Source: Bradyrhizobium manausense
GTDB taxonomy: Bacteria > Pseudomonadota > Alphaproteobacteria > Rhizobiales > Xanthobacteraceae
Assembly (NCBI RefSeq): GCF_001440035.1
Contig: NZ_LJYG01000094.1
Span: forward strand, 100,854-154,700
Direction of reading: 5' to 3'
DNA: 53,847 bases
Shown: positions 20,452-28,478 of the stretch, piece after piece
Position numbering within the stretch: the first letter of the stretch is position 1
Layout of the letters: each line of letters opens with the position of its first letter
Program-made: the position numbers and the translations under genes
The notes under the pieces: model-generated
The model's input: only the letters and a program-made list of their open reading frames with translations
Database searches by the model: none
What the model was told of the DNA's origin: nothing

Positions 20452-21581
20452 CCACTTACGAATGTTTCGCGTTCAACCTTTTCTTGCAACGTCCGCCTGG
20501 GATCATCCTCAAGCCAGTCCTCGACGTAGAACCGGATGATCGCAACCCGCCCGACGGCGACCGCGGGCATGGCGAGCGCGATGCCCATGACGCCGAACAT
20601 CGCGCCCAGCAGGACGATCGCAACCAAGGTCCAGGCAGGAGGAATTTCGACAGCCTGGCGCTGGATCAACGGGCCGATGACATAGCCTTCCACCGACTGG
20701 ATGATGGTGTAGACCACGATGGCCCAGATCAGCAGTGAGGCGCCGAGCGGCATTGCCACGAGCGCAATCGGAATCGCGGCCAGGATCGGCCCGAGATACG
20801 GGATGAAATTGGACAAGCCCGCCTGCAATCCCAGCACGAACGGACCTGGCAGCCCGATGAGATAGAGCGCGATCCACACGCACAGCGTCATGAGGATGAT
20901 GCGGACCAATTGCCCGACGAACCACAGCCGCATGACGGCGCCCATCTCGTCCATGACGGCGCTCGCCCGCGCGCGATACGACCGCTTCATCAGCATGACC
21001 AGGCTGTCGCGATGGCTGATCGGATCAAACGCGAACAGGATTCCGAGGAACAGGATCACGAGAGCGCCGGTCAAGAGGCTCGATGCGCCGCCAAGCACGA
21101 TCTGGGCATGGCTGATCAACCTGCCCTGGTCGGAGAAAAGCCATTGCGAGAAATTCCGGCCGCCTTCCGGCCCAAGCAGCTCCACGCCGTACGACAGCAG
21201 TTGCGCCTGGACGATGTCGAGTTGGGTGTCCATCACCTTGATCAAGTTCCGCGTCTGCTCCGGCAGCTTGCCCGCGCCCCAGTCGAGGCCGAACCCCGCG
21301 ATGGCCGATAGCAGCAACAGCACCAGCGTCAGCCGCCAGGCACGATTGAGCGGGATGACCGGCGCCAGCGCCCGCGCTGACGCATCGAGAAACGCCGCGC
21401 ACAGCACACCCGCGAAGATGAGCAGCAGGCTGGAGACCGTCTGCCAGACCAGGAACAGCGCGACGCCGGCGGCGAGCAGGCTCAGTCCCGTCCCCAGCAT
21501 GCTGCGCGGTCCGGCATCGCGGCTGGGTTCGTCGCCTCGTGCGACTTGGTCGTCTCTCTCGCCTGGACTCGCATCGTTCAT
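20448..21581 (-). CDS. AI-2E family transporter (PF01594-type permease)
   Basis: A 377-aa membrane protein with the family architecture: an N-terminal pair of helices, a long soluble segment (about residues 100-190), then a C-terminal bundle carrying LGLQAGLSNFIPYLGPILAAIP and EGYVIGPLIQRQAVEIPP, both diagnostic of the family. Members include TqsA of E. coli and putative sodium/proton antiporters, so the substrate is uncertain. The ATG at 21581 is preferred over the open extension upstream, which runs into the neighbouring small gene. It overlaps the next gene by four bases. Confidence 0.88.
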   Translation of the reverse strand: MNDASPGERDDQVARGDEPSRDAGPRSMLGTGLSLLAAGVALFLVWQTVSSLLLIFAGVLCAAFLDASARALAPVIPLNRAWRLTLVLLLLSAIAGFGLDWGAGKLPEQTRNLIKVMDTQLDIVQAQLLSYGVELLGPEGGRNFSQWLFSDQGRLISHAQIVLGGASSLLTGALVILFLGILFAFDPISHRDSLVMLMKRSYRARASAVMDEMGAVMRLWFVGQLVRIILMTLCVWIALYLIGLPGPFVLGLQAGLSNFIPYLGPILAAIPIALVAMPLGASLLIWAIVVYTIIQSVEGYVIGPLIQRQAVEIPPAWTLVAIVLLGAMFGVMGIALAMPAVAVGRVAIIRFYVEDWLEDDPRRTLQEKVERETFVSG

Positions 21582-21603
21582 GGGTCGACCGATTTTGCAG
21601 GTC

Positions 21604-21828
21604 TTACTGCGGCGTCTGGACCTGGCTGCGGACGCGGCGGCTGCCAAAGTGCGGATGCTTGCCGCCGCGATGACGCCAGTACCGGTGCTTGGTCGGTGTC
21701 ATGCTGGTATTGGGCGTCGTTGCAGCGGATGCGGGAGGCGCGTTCGACTGGGCAAAGGACAGGGTCGGCGGTGCGGCCACCGCCGCCATTCCGATCAGGA
21801 TCAGGGCGCCGAAGAGCGTGATTTTCAT
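21604..21828 (-). CDS. Small secreted basic protein
   Basis: A 74-aa protein. A signal peptide (MKITLFGALILIGMAAVAAP and on to about residue 27, SFAQ) is followed by a short mature part with a Pro/Ala/Thr segment and a His/Arg-rich tail (KHRYWRHRGGKHPHFGSRR). GGAGG ten bases upstream fixes the ATG at 21828. No family was recognised; similar His/Arg-rich exported peptides are frequent in Bradyrhizobium. It lies between the ArcD-like and AI-2E-family genes in the same direction. Confidence 0.7.
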   Translation of the reverse strand: MKITLFGALILIGMAAVAAPPTLSFAQSNAPPASAATTPNTSMTPTKHRYWRHRGGKHPHFGSRRVRSQVQTPQ

Positions 21829-21860
21829 GTTCGCCTCCAAATGATCAGAGGTGGCTCAAT

Positions 21861-23300
21861 TCAGATCGAGATGGCTCCGGTCGCGAGTGCATAGATGCCG
21901 GCGCATGCGGCGATGGCGATCGCTGCAAACAGAACGGCCTCGAGCGGTGTGAAGGTCGCTTGCTTGCGTTCGCGCTTCGCCAGAAAGAACAGCAACGTGC
22001 CGGGCGCATACAGAATCGACGACAGCAGCAGAAACTTGGGCCCGCCGGCGTAGATCATGCCGATCGCGTAAAGCGTCGCGATGATCGCGCGGATCCAATC
22101 GACGATGCGCGCCCGCTCGAAGGCCTTGTAGGTCTCGCCGCGCGAAGCCAGTTTCAGGCCATAGGCCGCGACCAGGAAGTACGGAACCAGCGTCATCGCG
22201 CTGGTCATCTTCAGGGCGAGCGTGAAGGCGTATTCGGCAAACCAGGTCACGAGCAGGAAGAGCTGGATGACGCAATTGGTGAGCCAGAGCGCACCGGAGG
22301 GAACGTCGTGCGCGTTTACGCGGGCGAGAAACGAGGGCATGGTGCGATTGACGGCCGCGGAATGCAGCACCTCGGCCGCCAGCAGCGACCATGAAAGATA
22401 GTTGCCGAGGATCGAGATCAGCAATCCGACGCTGATGAACACGCCGCCCCAGCGACCAACCATCGCTTCCATGACGCCCGCCATCGACGGCGTCGGGAGG
22501 CCCGCCAGCTGTTGTCGCGGCAGCACGCCATACGACAGCAGCGTCACCAGGACGAGAAGGCAAAGAACGGTCAGAAAGCCGACGACAGTTGCGAAGCCGA
22601 TGTCGGCGCGGTTCTGGGCATAGCGGGAATATACGCTTGCCCCCTCGATCCCGACGAAGACAAATACCGTCAGCAGCATCGTGCTGCGGACCTGGGTGAA
22701 CACATCGGAAGCATCCGGCGCTTGCGTTCCCCAGAAATTCCCGGTGAACACATCGCCGTCGAGGGTGATCGCGGCCACGACGATGAACAGGAATATCGGG
22801 ATGACCTTGGCGTAGGTCGCCACGGTGTTGAGCGCGGTCGCGCCCTTGATGCCGCGCAACACCAGCACGTGCACGCTCCACAGGAGCACGGTTGCGGAAG
22901 CAATGGCGATCGGTGTCGAGCCGTCGCCGAACACCGGGAAGAATATTCCCAGCGTCGCCTTGATCAGGATGAGGCAGGCGACGTCGGCAAGACAGCAGCC
23001 GATCCAGTAGCCGACGGCCGAGGCGAACCCGATATACTCCCCGAATCCAGCCTTGGCATAAGCGTAAATGCCGGCATCAAGGTCGGGCTTGCGCCGTGAC
23101 AGCGATTGGAACACCTGCGCCAGCATGAGCATGCCCGTGCCTGCGATCGCCCAGGCGATGATCGCTCCGAATGCGCCGGTGGCTCGTCCGAACGATGCCG
23201 GCAATGCAAAGATGCCGGAGCCGACCATCGACCCGATCACAAGGGCGATGAGGGCGTTGCGGGAGAGCTTCTGGTTGGCGTCGTTGGTCGAAGGAGCCAT
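21861..23300 (-). CDS. ArcD-like arginine/ornithine antiporter or basic amino acid permease (copy 1)
   Basis: A 479-aa APC-superfamily permease with 12-13 membrane segments. The first helix carries VIGSMVGSGIFALPASFG, followed by AGIYAYAKAGFGEYIGFASA and FVGIEGASVYSRYAQNRADIG, all typical of the ArcD/LysP-like antiporter group. It is clearly a paralogue of the permease at 25758-27191, which is adjacent to arginine deiminase; this copy is not, and instead heads a run with an AI-2E-family gene. Exchange of arginine or another basic amino acid is likely, but the substrate is inferred. The ATG at 23300 is chosen to match the paralogue start. Confidence 0.88.
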   Translation of the reverse strand: MAPSTNDANQKLSRNALIALVIGSMVGSGIFALPASFGRATGAFGAIIAWAIAGTGMLMLAQVFQSLSRRKPDLDAGIYAYAKAGFGEYIGFASAVGYWIGCCLADVACLILIKATLGIFFPVFGDGSTPIAIASATVLLWSVHVLVLRGIKGATALNTVATYAKVIPIFLFIVVAAITLDGDVFTGNFWGTQAPDASDVFTQVRSTMLLTVFVFVGIEGASVYSRYAQNRADIGFATVVGFLTVLCLLVLVTLLSYGVLPRQQLAGLPTPSMAGVMEAMVGRWGGVFISVGLLISILGNYLSWSLLAAEVLHSAAVNRTMPSFLARVNAHDVPSGALWLTNCVIQLFLLVTWFAEYAFTLALKMTSAMTLVPYFLVAAYGLKLASRGETYKAFERARIVDWIRAIIATLYAIGMIYAGGPKFLLLSSILYAPGTLLFFLAKRERKQATFTPLEAVLFAAIAIAACAGIYALATGAISI

Positions 23301-23360
23301 GAGGACGGCCTTCCAAATCCGGGACGAAGCCGGCACCGATGGCGGCCGATCCCGGTGACG

Positions 23361-23402
23361 AGCCTAGAGGCACCTCTCACCTTCGGACATCAGGGATTCT
23401 CT
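23361..23402 (-). promoter_or_regulatory. Weak match to the shared stress-promoter element, upstream of arcD-like copy 1
   Basis: On the minus strand GATGTC (complement of 23386-23391) is followed after 19 bases by TAGGCT (complement of 23361-23366). Over the whole 17-base element only 8 positions match the DUF1269 copy, so this is a possible, not established, member of the set. Confidence 0.25.
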
Positions 23403-23453
23403 GTAGGAGCCAGAGCAGGAAATCGGCCCGTGCCGGAGCCCAGCAAGCCGCCT

Positions 23454-23699
23454 TCAGGGCTTGATCAGATTCTTGGCGGCGGGTGCAGCCGGGCCCTCAT
23501 CGCCACCGCACGACGGCGATCCGGGAAGAGCGGCGCGCGCTACGAAGACGACACCGGCGCGGAAGAACTCGCCGGCCTTCGCGAGCTCGGCGGCGATCCG
23601 CTGGGCATGCAGAACGGCTGCGTCGTCATTGGCATGGTCGCATCCGATGCCATCGGGACAAAGCCCGTATTTGTCGACGATATGGAAGAAGAAGCGCAT
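23454..23699 (-). CDS. DUF6894-type small protein
   Basis: An 81-aa protein beginning MRFFFHIVDKYGLCPDGIGC, the hallmark N-terminus of a large rhizobial family of short proteins (DUF6894), then an amphipathic helix (HAQRIAAELAKAGEFF). Function is unknown. The ATG at 23699 has no Shine-Dalgarno sequence. It is divergent from the Bax-inhibitor-like gene, with the palindrome GATTGCGCAATC in between. A Cys/Gly/Pro-rich tail makes the C-terminus unlike the usual family and may reflect drift. Confidence 0.65.
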   Translation of the reverse strand: MRFFFHIVDKYGLCPDGIGCDHANDDAAVLHAQRIAAELAKAGEFFRAGVVFVARAALPGSPSCGGDEGPAAPAAKNLIKP

Positions 23700-23784
23700 G
23701 CCGCAGAATTAAGCCGGATCACCGCCGGCTTCCAAGTGACAAAGCCGTAAGAGGCCTACGCCAAAGGGATGAGAAGCGGCGCCA

Positions 23785-23796
23785 GATTGCGCAATC
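23785..23796. promoter_or_regulatory. Perfect 12-bp palindrome in a divergent gap
   Basis: GATTGCGCAATC lies between the DUF6894-type gene (minus) and the Bax-inhibitor-1-like gene (plus), about 70 bases upstream of the latter's predicted promoter element. A dimeric regulator site is possible; no known consensus was matched. Confidence 0.3.
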
Positions 23797-23856
23797 GTCA
23801 TGCGCGGGATGGTGCCGTGAAGGCGGGGTTGCAGGGGTTTTCGCCAGGGGCACTCG

Positions 23857-23898
23857 GGTGATTGTCCGATGTCGTCGCCTGGTCCTGGAGGGTAGCGT
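23857..23898 (+). promoter_or_regulatory. Promoter of the Bax-inhibitor-like gene with shared upstream element
   Basis: GGTGATTGTCCGATGTC (23857-23873) is followed after 19 bases by TAGCGT (23893-23898). It matches the DUF1269 element at 12 of 17 positions with identical spacing. The start codon is 35 bases downstream of the -10-like hexamer. Confidence 0.4.
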
Positions 23899-23933
23899 GG
23901 CTCTAGCTCCGCGAGTTCAGGAGGAGGCAGGCG

Positions 23934-24647
23934 ATGTCAAACCTCGACCAGAACCTTTCGACATCAGGCGCGATCGGCCGCGGCACGGCTGCGGTGGACG
24001 CCGGATTGCGCAACTATATGATGCGCATCTACAACTACATGGCCGCGGGTGTCGGCCTCACCGCCGTCGCCGCGTGGCTGACCCACCAGCTCACCGGCCC
24101 GGCGCTGCTGCAAAGTCCCTTGATGTGGGTGTTTATCCTGGCGCCGCTGGCGCTGGTGTTCTTCATCGGCACGCGCATCAATACGCTCTCGGCATCAACG
24201 GCGCGCCTGCTGTTCTTCGTCTATGCAGCGCTGGTCGGCGTGTCGCTCTCGACCTTGTTCCACATCTATACCAGCGCTTCGATCACCCGCGTATTCTTCA
24301 TCTCCGCCGCAACGTTCGGGGCGCTCAGCGTCTTTGGCTACACAACGCGGCGCGACCTCTCCGGCCTCGGCACCTTCCTGTTCATGGGGCTCATTGGCGT
24401 CATCATCGCCAGCCTGGTGAACATCTTCCTGCGGTCAACCGGGCTCGACTGGCTGATTTCGATCGTAGGCGTCGGCGTCTTTGCCGGCCTTACGGCCTAC
24501 GACACGCAGCGGATCAAGGCGATGTACGATGCCGGTGACGATGAAACTTCGGCAGGCCGCAAGTCGGTCATTTCGGCGCTGTCGCTCTATCTCAACTTCA
24601 TCAACCTGTTCACGATGATGCTACGCCTGCTCGGCGGCCGGCGCTGA
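23934..24647 (+). CDS. Bax inhibitor-1/YccA family membrane protein
   Basis: A 237-aa inner-membrane protein with seven hydrophobic segments and the family blocks (VFILAPLALVFFIGTRIN, GALSVFGYTTRRDLSGLGTF, LTAYDTQRIKAMYD with the conserved Asp pair region). BI-1 relatives include YccA, which protects against uncontrolled FtsH proteolysis, and calcium-leak channels. The ATG is preceded by GGAGGAGG, a strong ribosome-binding site. It is convergent with the DUF1269 gene, and both promoters carry the same upstream element. Confidence 0.9.
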   Translation: MSNLDQNLSTSGAIGRGTAAVDAGLRNYMMRIYNYMAAGVGLTAVAAWLTHQLTGPALLQSPLMWVFILAPLALVFFIGTRINTLSASTARLLFFVYAALVGVSLSTLFHIYTSASITRVFFISAATFGALSVFGYTTRRDLSGLGTFLFMGLIGVIIASLVNIFLRSTGLDWLISIVGVGVFAGLTAYDTQRIKAMYDAGDDETSAGRKSVISALSLYLNFINLFTMMLRLLGGRR

Positions 24648-24667
24648 ACGGCCAAAGGCGGCCGTTT
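24647..24667. terminator. Bidirectional terminator between convergent genes
   Basis: The 7-bp stem AACGGCC (24647-24653) with GGCCGTT (24660-24666) and a 6-base loop exactly fills the gap between the convergent BI-1-like and DUF1269 stop codons. A short T run follows on the plus strand. Confidence 0.5.
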
Positions 24668-25173
24668 CAGGCCGCCGGCCGCTCCGCGGCAGCGCTTGCG
24701 AGCGCGTCGCGCAGTGCCTGTTCCTTGGCGTCGTCCAGCGACGTCTTCAGCACCGTTCCGCCGGCGTCCTTGATCTCCTTCAGCACCTTGTCGGCCGTCA
24801 TGTTCTTGATCAGGACGAACAACGCGGCGTTGCCGGTGTGGAGTGAGCCGGCCAGCTGCTTCATGAAGGCGTCATCGATGCCGAAATCGGACAATGCACC
24901 GCCAAGTGCGCCGGATGCCGCGCCGATCGCGACACCGAGGATCGGATTGAGGAAGATCACGCCGATCAGAAGACCCCAGAAGCTTCCGGTCATCGCGCCC
25001 ATCGCGGTGGTGTTGACGAGTTGATTGAGCTTGATGCCGCCGGACTCCGTTTTCACGGCGATCACAGCGTCGCTTATCGTGATCAGGTACTCTTTCTGCA
25101 GTTTGAGGAGACGCTGACGTACCTCCTCGGCTTTCGCTTCGGACGGATACACGATCGCGACGAGATCGGACAT
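24667..25173 (-). CDS. DUF1269 family protein
   Basis: A 168-aa protein of the DUF1269 type. It opens with a ferredoxin-like strand and helix (MSDLVAIVYPSEAKAEEVRQ), followed by a Gly/Ala-rich hydrophobic hairpin (GAMTGSFWGLLIGVIFLNPI and GVAIGAASGALGGAL) that probably inserts in the membrane. A second soluble domain begins DFGIDDAFMKQLAGSL. Function is unknown; members are often stress-induced. GGAGGT upstream fixes the ATG at 25173, so the open frame to 25497 is not coding. Confidence 0.85.
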   Translation of the reverse strand: MSDLVAIVYPSEAKAEEVRQRLLKLQKEYLITISDAVIAVKTESGGIKLNQLVNTTAMGAMTGSFWGLLIGVIFLNPILGVAIGAASGALGGALSDFGIDDAFMKQLAGSLHTGNAALFVLIKNMTADKVLKEIKDAGGTVLKTSLDDAKEQALRDALASAAAERPAA

Positions 25174-25234
25174 TGAGACCTCCGTTTCCATTCCGCTCAG
25201 GACCGACTGGCCCCGACTGCACAGCACGACATCC

Positions 25235-25276
25235 AGGATAGAGCGTGAGCCGCCACCCCGGCATCCGACAAAACCC
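25235..25276 (-). promoter_or_regulatory. Promoter of the DUF1269 gene with shared upstream element
   Basis: On the minus strand GGGTTTTGTCGGATGCC (complement of 25260-25276) is followed after 19 bases by TATCCT (complement of 25235-25240). It matches the hdeD-like promoter element at 16 of 17 positions, with the same spacing. Confidence 0.5.
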
Positions 25277-25398
25277 GAGGTGCGAAGGATGTTTTTCCGA
25301 TCCGGGCAGGCGTTCAATCCGCTCCAAACATCGAAGCGGCGAGCAGCACCGTCACGGCGAGCATGCAGATGCCGGCCGCCGGCCATTGACGGAGGACA

Positions 25399-25613
25399 TG
25401 ATCGCCTCGCTCGACAAGGCTGCCAAGCTGCAGACAGGCGCGCCGAACATGATTCCGATTGCGCCAACCGTATTCTGGGGACCGATGGCCGTTGCAATCA
25501 TGGGCGGCCTGCTGGTTGCGACCGTCCTGACCTTGGTCCTGCTGCCGACAATGTACGTGGCCTGTTTCGGCGAGAAGGAACGCACCGGCGCTCCCGCACC
25601 GGCGCCGTCTTGA
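25399..25613 (+). pseudogene. C-terminal fragment of an RND efflux permease
   Basis: The frame encodes about 70 residues whose core (MIPIAPTVFWGPMAVAIMGG, then LLVATVLTLVLLPTMYVACF) is the last membrane region of an AcrB/HAE1-type RND pump, normally preceded by more than 900 residues that are absent here. It ends with a normal short tail and stop. The residues before MIPIAP do not fit the family, so the break is near 25445. It differs from the intact pump at 38332-41481 in this region (LIPIAREIFWGPMAYAMMGG) and is therefore not a recent copy of that gene. Confidence 0.6.
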
Positions 25614-25651
25614 GCCGTCGTTTCCGGCGAGGGAAATCCCGGCCCTCCCCT

Positions 25652-25663
25652 GGGTGATCACCC
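25652..25663. promoter_or_regulatory. Perfect 12-bp palindrome upstream of the arcD-arcA unit
   Basis: GGGTGATCACCC lies 95 bases before the arcD start and after the RND fragment. It is a candidate operator for the arginine deiminase pair. It does not fit the FNR/FixK consensus. Confidence 0.35.
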
Positions 25664-25757
25664 GATATTCCAGGCTCTGCCCAAGGCGCATGGTGCAACG
25701 ACCGGGCAAGTCAATCGGCCAGGATGTAGCGCACCCCTCGTGTCGCGAGGTCTCCCC

Positions 25758-27191
25758 ATGACTGGGACGCCGTCAATCCAAAAACTCTCTCTGTTCGCAT
25801 TGACCGCAATGGTGGTCGGCTCGATGGTCGGCTCGGGCATCTTCTCCTTGCCCCGCACCTTCGGCATCGCCACCGGCCCGTTCGGCGCCATCTTTGCCTG
25901 GTGCATCGCCAGTGGCGGCATGTACACCCTCGCGCGGGTGTTCCAGACGCTGGCCGAGCGGAAGCCCGAGCTCGATGCCGGCGTCTACGCCTATGCCAAG
26001 GCGGGGTTTGGCGACTATCCCGGCTTCTTATCGGCATTTGGCTACTGGATCGGCAGCTGCATCGGCAACGTATCCTACTGGGTCCTGATCAAGTCGACCC
26101 TGGGCGCTTTCTTCCCGGTCTTCGGAGAAGGTAACACGGTGACCGCGATTGTCGTCGCCTCGATCGGAATCTGGCTCTTCCACTTCATGATCCTGCGCGG
26201 CGTGCAGCAGGCGGCCGCAATCAACACGGTCGTCACCATCGCCAAGATCGTGCCGATCCTGGTCTTCATCGTCATTCTCGCGGTCGCGTTCAAATACGAC
26301 ATGTTCCGCGCCAATTTCTGGGGCGGCGAAGGCATGCCGGACAAGGGTCTGTTCGACCAGATCCGTGCGACCATGCTGGTCACGGTGTTCGTGTTTCTGG
26401 GGATCGAGGGCGCCAGCGTCTATTCACGCTACGCCAAGGAGCGATCTCACGTCGGCGCGGCGACGATTTTGGGCTTTGTGATCGTCACCAGTCTCATGGT
26501 GCTCGTCACCATGCTGCCTTACGCGGTGCTTCCCCGCGCGGACATCGCCGAGATGCGGCAGCCGTCCATGGCGACGGTGCTCGAGGCGGTGGTCGGGCAT
26601 TGGGGTGCCGTCTTCGTCAGCATCGGGCTCCTCGTCTCGGTGCTCGGAGCCTATCTTGCATGGTCCCTGATCTGTGCCGAGGTGCTTTCGGCGGCCGGCC
26701 GGACCAGGGACATGCCAGCCCTGTTCGGAACGGAGAATGCGAACAAGGTCCCGGCCGCGGCGCTGTGGCTGACGAATGTGATCGTCCAGCTCTTCGTCAT
26801 CAGCACCTATTGGTCGCAGGATGCGTTCGCGTTGATGCTTAATCTGACAAGCGTGATGTCACTGATTCCATTCTTCCTGGTCGCGGCCTACGGGCTTCGG
26901 CTCGTCAGGCGGGGCGAGACCTATGAGAAGAGCGGCAGTGAGCGCACACGCGACACGATCTTCGCCGGCATCGCCTTCATCTACACGCTGTTCCTGATCT
27001 ACTCTGCCGGGATGAAGTTTCTGCTGCTGTCCCTGATCCTCTACGCGCCTGGGACGGCCCTGTACTTCTGGGCGCGCCTGGAACGGAAGGCGAAGGTCTT
27101 CACAGCTGTCGAGTGGGGCATCTTCATCGCAGCCGCCGTCGGCGCGGCTGTCGGAATCCACGGATTGGCCACTGGCTACATTACGATCTAG
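25758..27191 (+). CDS. arcD: Arginine/ornithine antiporter (ArcD-like, copy 2)
   Basis: A 477-aa APC-family antiporter with 12-13 membrane segments. It has VVGSMVGSGIFSLPRTFG in the first helix, DAGVYAYAKAGFGDYPGFLSA, FLGIEGASVYSRYAKERSHVG and the charged loop RRGETYEKSGSE. It would import arginine in exchange for ornithine or citrulline for the adjacent deiminase. GAGG about eight bases before the ATG supports 25758; a GTG at 25740 is an alternative. The arcA gene starts 24 bases after its stop, so the two form an operon. Confidence 0.9.
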   Translation: MTGTPSIQKLSLFALTAMVVGSMVGSGIFSLPRTFGIATGPFGAIFAWCIASGGMYTLARVFQTLAERKPELDAGVYAYAKAGFGDYPGFLSAFGYWIGSCIGNVSYWVLIKSTLGAFFPVFGEGNTVTAIVVASIGIWLFHFMILRGVQQAAAINTVVTIAKIVPILVFIVILAVAFKYDMFRANFWGGEGMPDKGLFDQIRATMLVTVFVFLGIEGASVYSRYAKERSHVGAATILGFVIVTSLMVLVTMLPYAVLPRADIAEMRQPSMATVLEAVVGHWGAVFVSIGLLVSVLGAYLAWSLICAEVLSAAGRTRDMPALFGTENANKVPAAALWLTNVIVQLFVISTYWSQDAFALMLNLTSVMSLIPFFLVAAYGLRLVRRGETYEKSGSERTRDTIFAGIAFIYTLFLIYSAGMKFLLLSLILYAPGTALYFWARLERKAKVFTAVEWGIFIAAAVGAAVGIHGLATGYITI

Positions 27192-27215
27192 GCAGCAAAA
27201 CTCGCGGGAGCTCCC

Positions 27216-28478
27216 ATGGCAAATCAGACGTCGGCCACTTCGATTCGCTTTGGTGTCCATTCGGAGGTCGGGCAGTTGAGGAAGGTCCTGGTCTGCTCGC
27301 CCGGCCGCGCCCATCAGCGCCTGACGCCGTCGAATTGCGACACCCTGCTGTTTGACGATGTGCTGTGGGTGGAAAACGCAAAGCGCGATCATTTCGACTT
27401 CGTGCAGAAGATGCGCGACCGCGGCGTCGACGTCGTCGAGATGCACAATCTGCTGGCGGAGACGGTCGCGATCCCCGAGGCCAGGAAGTGGATTCTCGAC
27501 AACCAGGTCGTTCCCGATCAGGTCGGCCTTGGCCTCGTCGACGAGCTTCGCTCCTACCTCGAAGGCCTCAAGCCGCGCGACCTTGCGGAAACCCTGATCG
27601 GCGGCGTGTCGACCCATGATTTCCCGGACGCACATGGCGGTGAGACGCTCAAGCTGGTCCGTGAAGCGGCAGGCATGACCGAGTATCTGCTGCCGCCATT
27701 GCCGAACACGCTGTACACACGGGATACGACCTGCTGGATCTACGGCGGGGTCACGCTCAACTCGCTCTATTGGCCTGCGCGCCACGAAGAGCCGATCCTC
27801 ACGACGGCGATCTACAAGTTCCACCCGGATTTCGCCGGAAAGGTGAATGTCTGGTGGGGCGATCCGACCAGGGATCACGGACTGGCCACACTCGAAGGCG
27901 GCGACGTGATGCCGATCGGCAAGGGCAATGTGCTGATCGGCTTGAGCGAGCGCACCTCGCGTCAGGCGATCAGCCAACTCGCTGCGGCGCTCTTCAAGCA
28001 GAAGGCGGCCGAACGCGTCATCGTCGCCGCCATGCCGAAGTTGCGCGCTGCGATGCATCTCGACACCGTGTTCACCTTCGCCGACCGCGATTGCGTGCTG
28101 CTTTATCCCGACATCGTCAACAACATCACGGCGTACTCCTATCGGCCGGCCGACAATGCCACCGGCATCGAACTACGGAAAGACGAGAAGCCGTTCGTGG
28201 AGGTCGTGGCCGAGGCGCTCGGTCTGAAGAGGCTGCGCGTCGTCGAGACGGGCGGCAACGCCTATATGCGCGAGCGAACGCAGTGGGACAGCGGAGCTAA
28301 CCTGGTTTGCGCCTCACCAGGCGTCGTGTTCGCCTATGATCGCAACACCTATACCAACACGCTGCTGCGCAAGGAGGGGATCGAGGTCATCACCATCGTC
28401 GGCGCCGAGTTGGGGCGGGGCCGCGGAGGCGGACACTGCATGACCTGCCCGATCATCAGGGACGCGGTGGACTACTAG
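27216..28478 (+). CDS. arcA: Arginine deiminase
   Basis: A 420-aa enzyme that hydrolyses arginine to citrulline and ammonia in the cytoplasm. The amidinotransferase fold motifs are present: [18 protein letters not shown], the guanidinium-binding EGGDVMPIG, the catalytic His region in [15 protein letters not shown] and the nucleophile Cys in [10 protein letters not shown]. Length matches bacterial ArcA. It is coupled to arcD; arcB and arcC, needed to gain ATP from citrulline, are not in the window. Ammonia release for acid tolerance is therefore a plausible role, supported only by the HdeD-like and related neighbours. Confidence 0.95.
   Translation: MANQTSATSIRFGVHSEVGQLRKVLVCSPGRAHQRLTPSNCDTLLFDDVLWVENAKRDHFDFVQKMRDRGVDVVEMHNLLAETVAIPEARKWILDNQVVPDQVGLGLVDELRSYLEGLKPRDLAETLIGGVSTHDFPDAHGGETLKLVREAAGMTEYLLPPLPNTLYTRDTTCWIYGGVTLNSLYWPARHEEPILTTAIYKFHPDFAGKVNVWWGDPTRDHGLATLEGGDVMPIGKGNVLIGLSERTSRQAISQLAAALFKQKAAERVIVAAMPKLRAAMHLDTVFTFADRDCVLLYPDIVNNITAYSYRPADNATGIELRKDEKPFVEVVAEALGLKRLRVVETGGNAYMRERTQWDSGANLVCASPGVVFAYDRNTYTNTLLRKEGIEVITIVGAELGRGRGGGHCMTCPIIRDAVDY

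Noticed and set aside
23700..23745. TTGTC with TAATTC 26 bases further on, six bases before the DUF6894-type start, as another copy of the shared promoter element
   Set aside because: The conserved GATGYC part is missing and the -10 would be almost on the start codon; a leaderless transcript cannot be shown.
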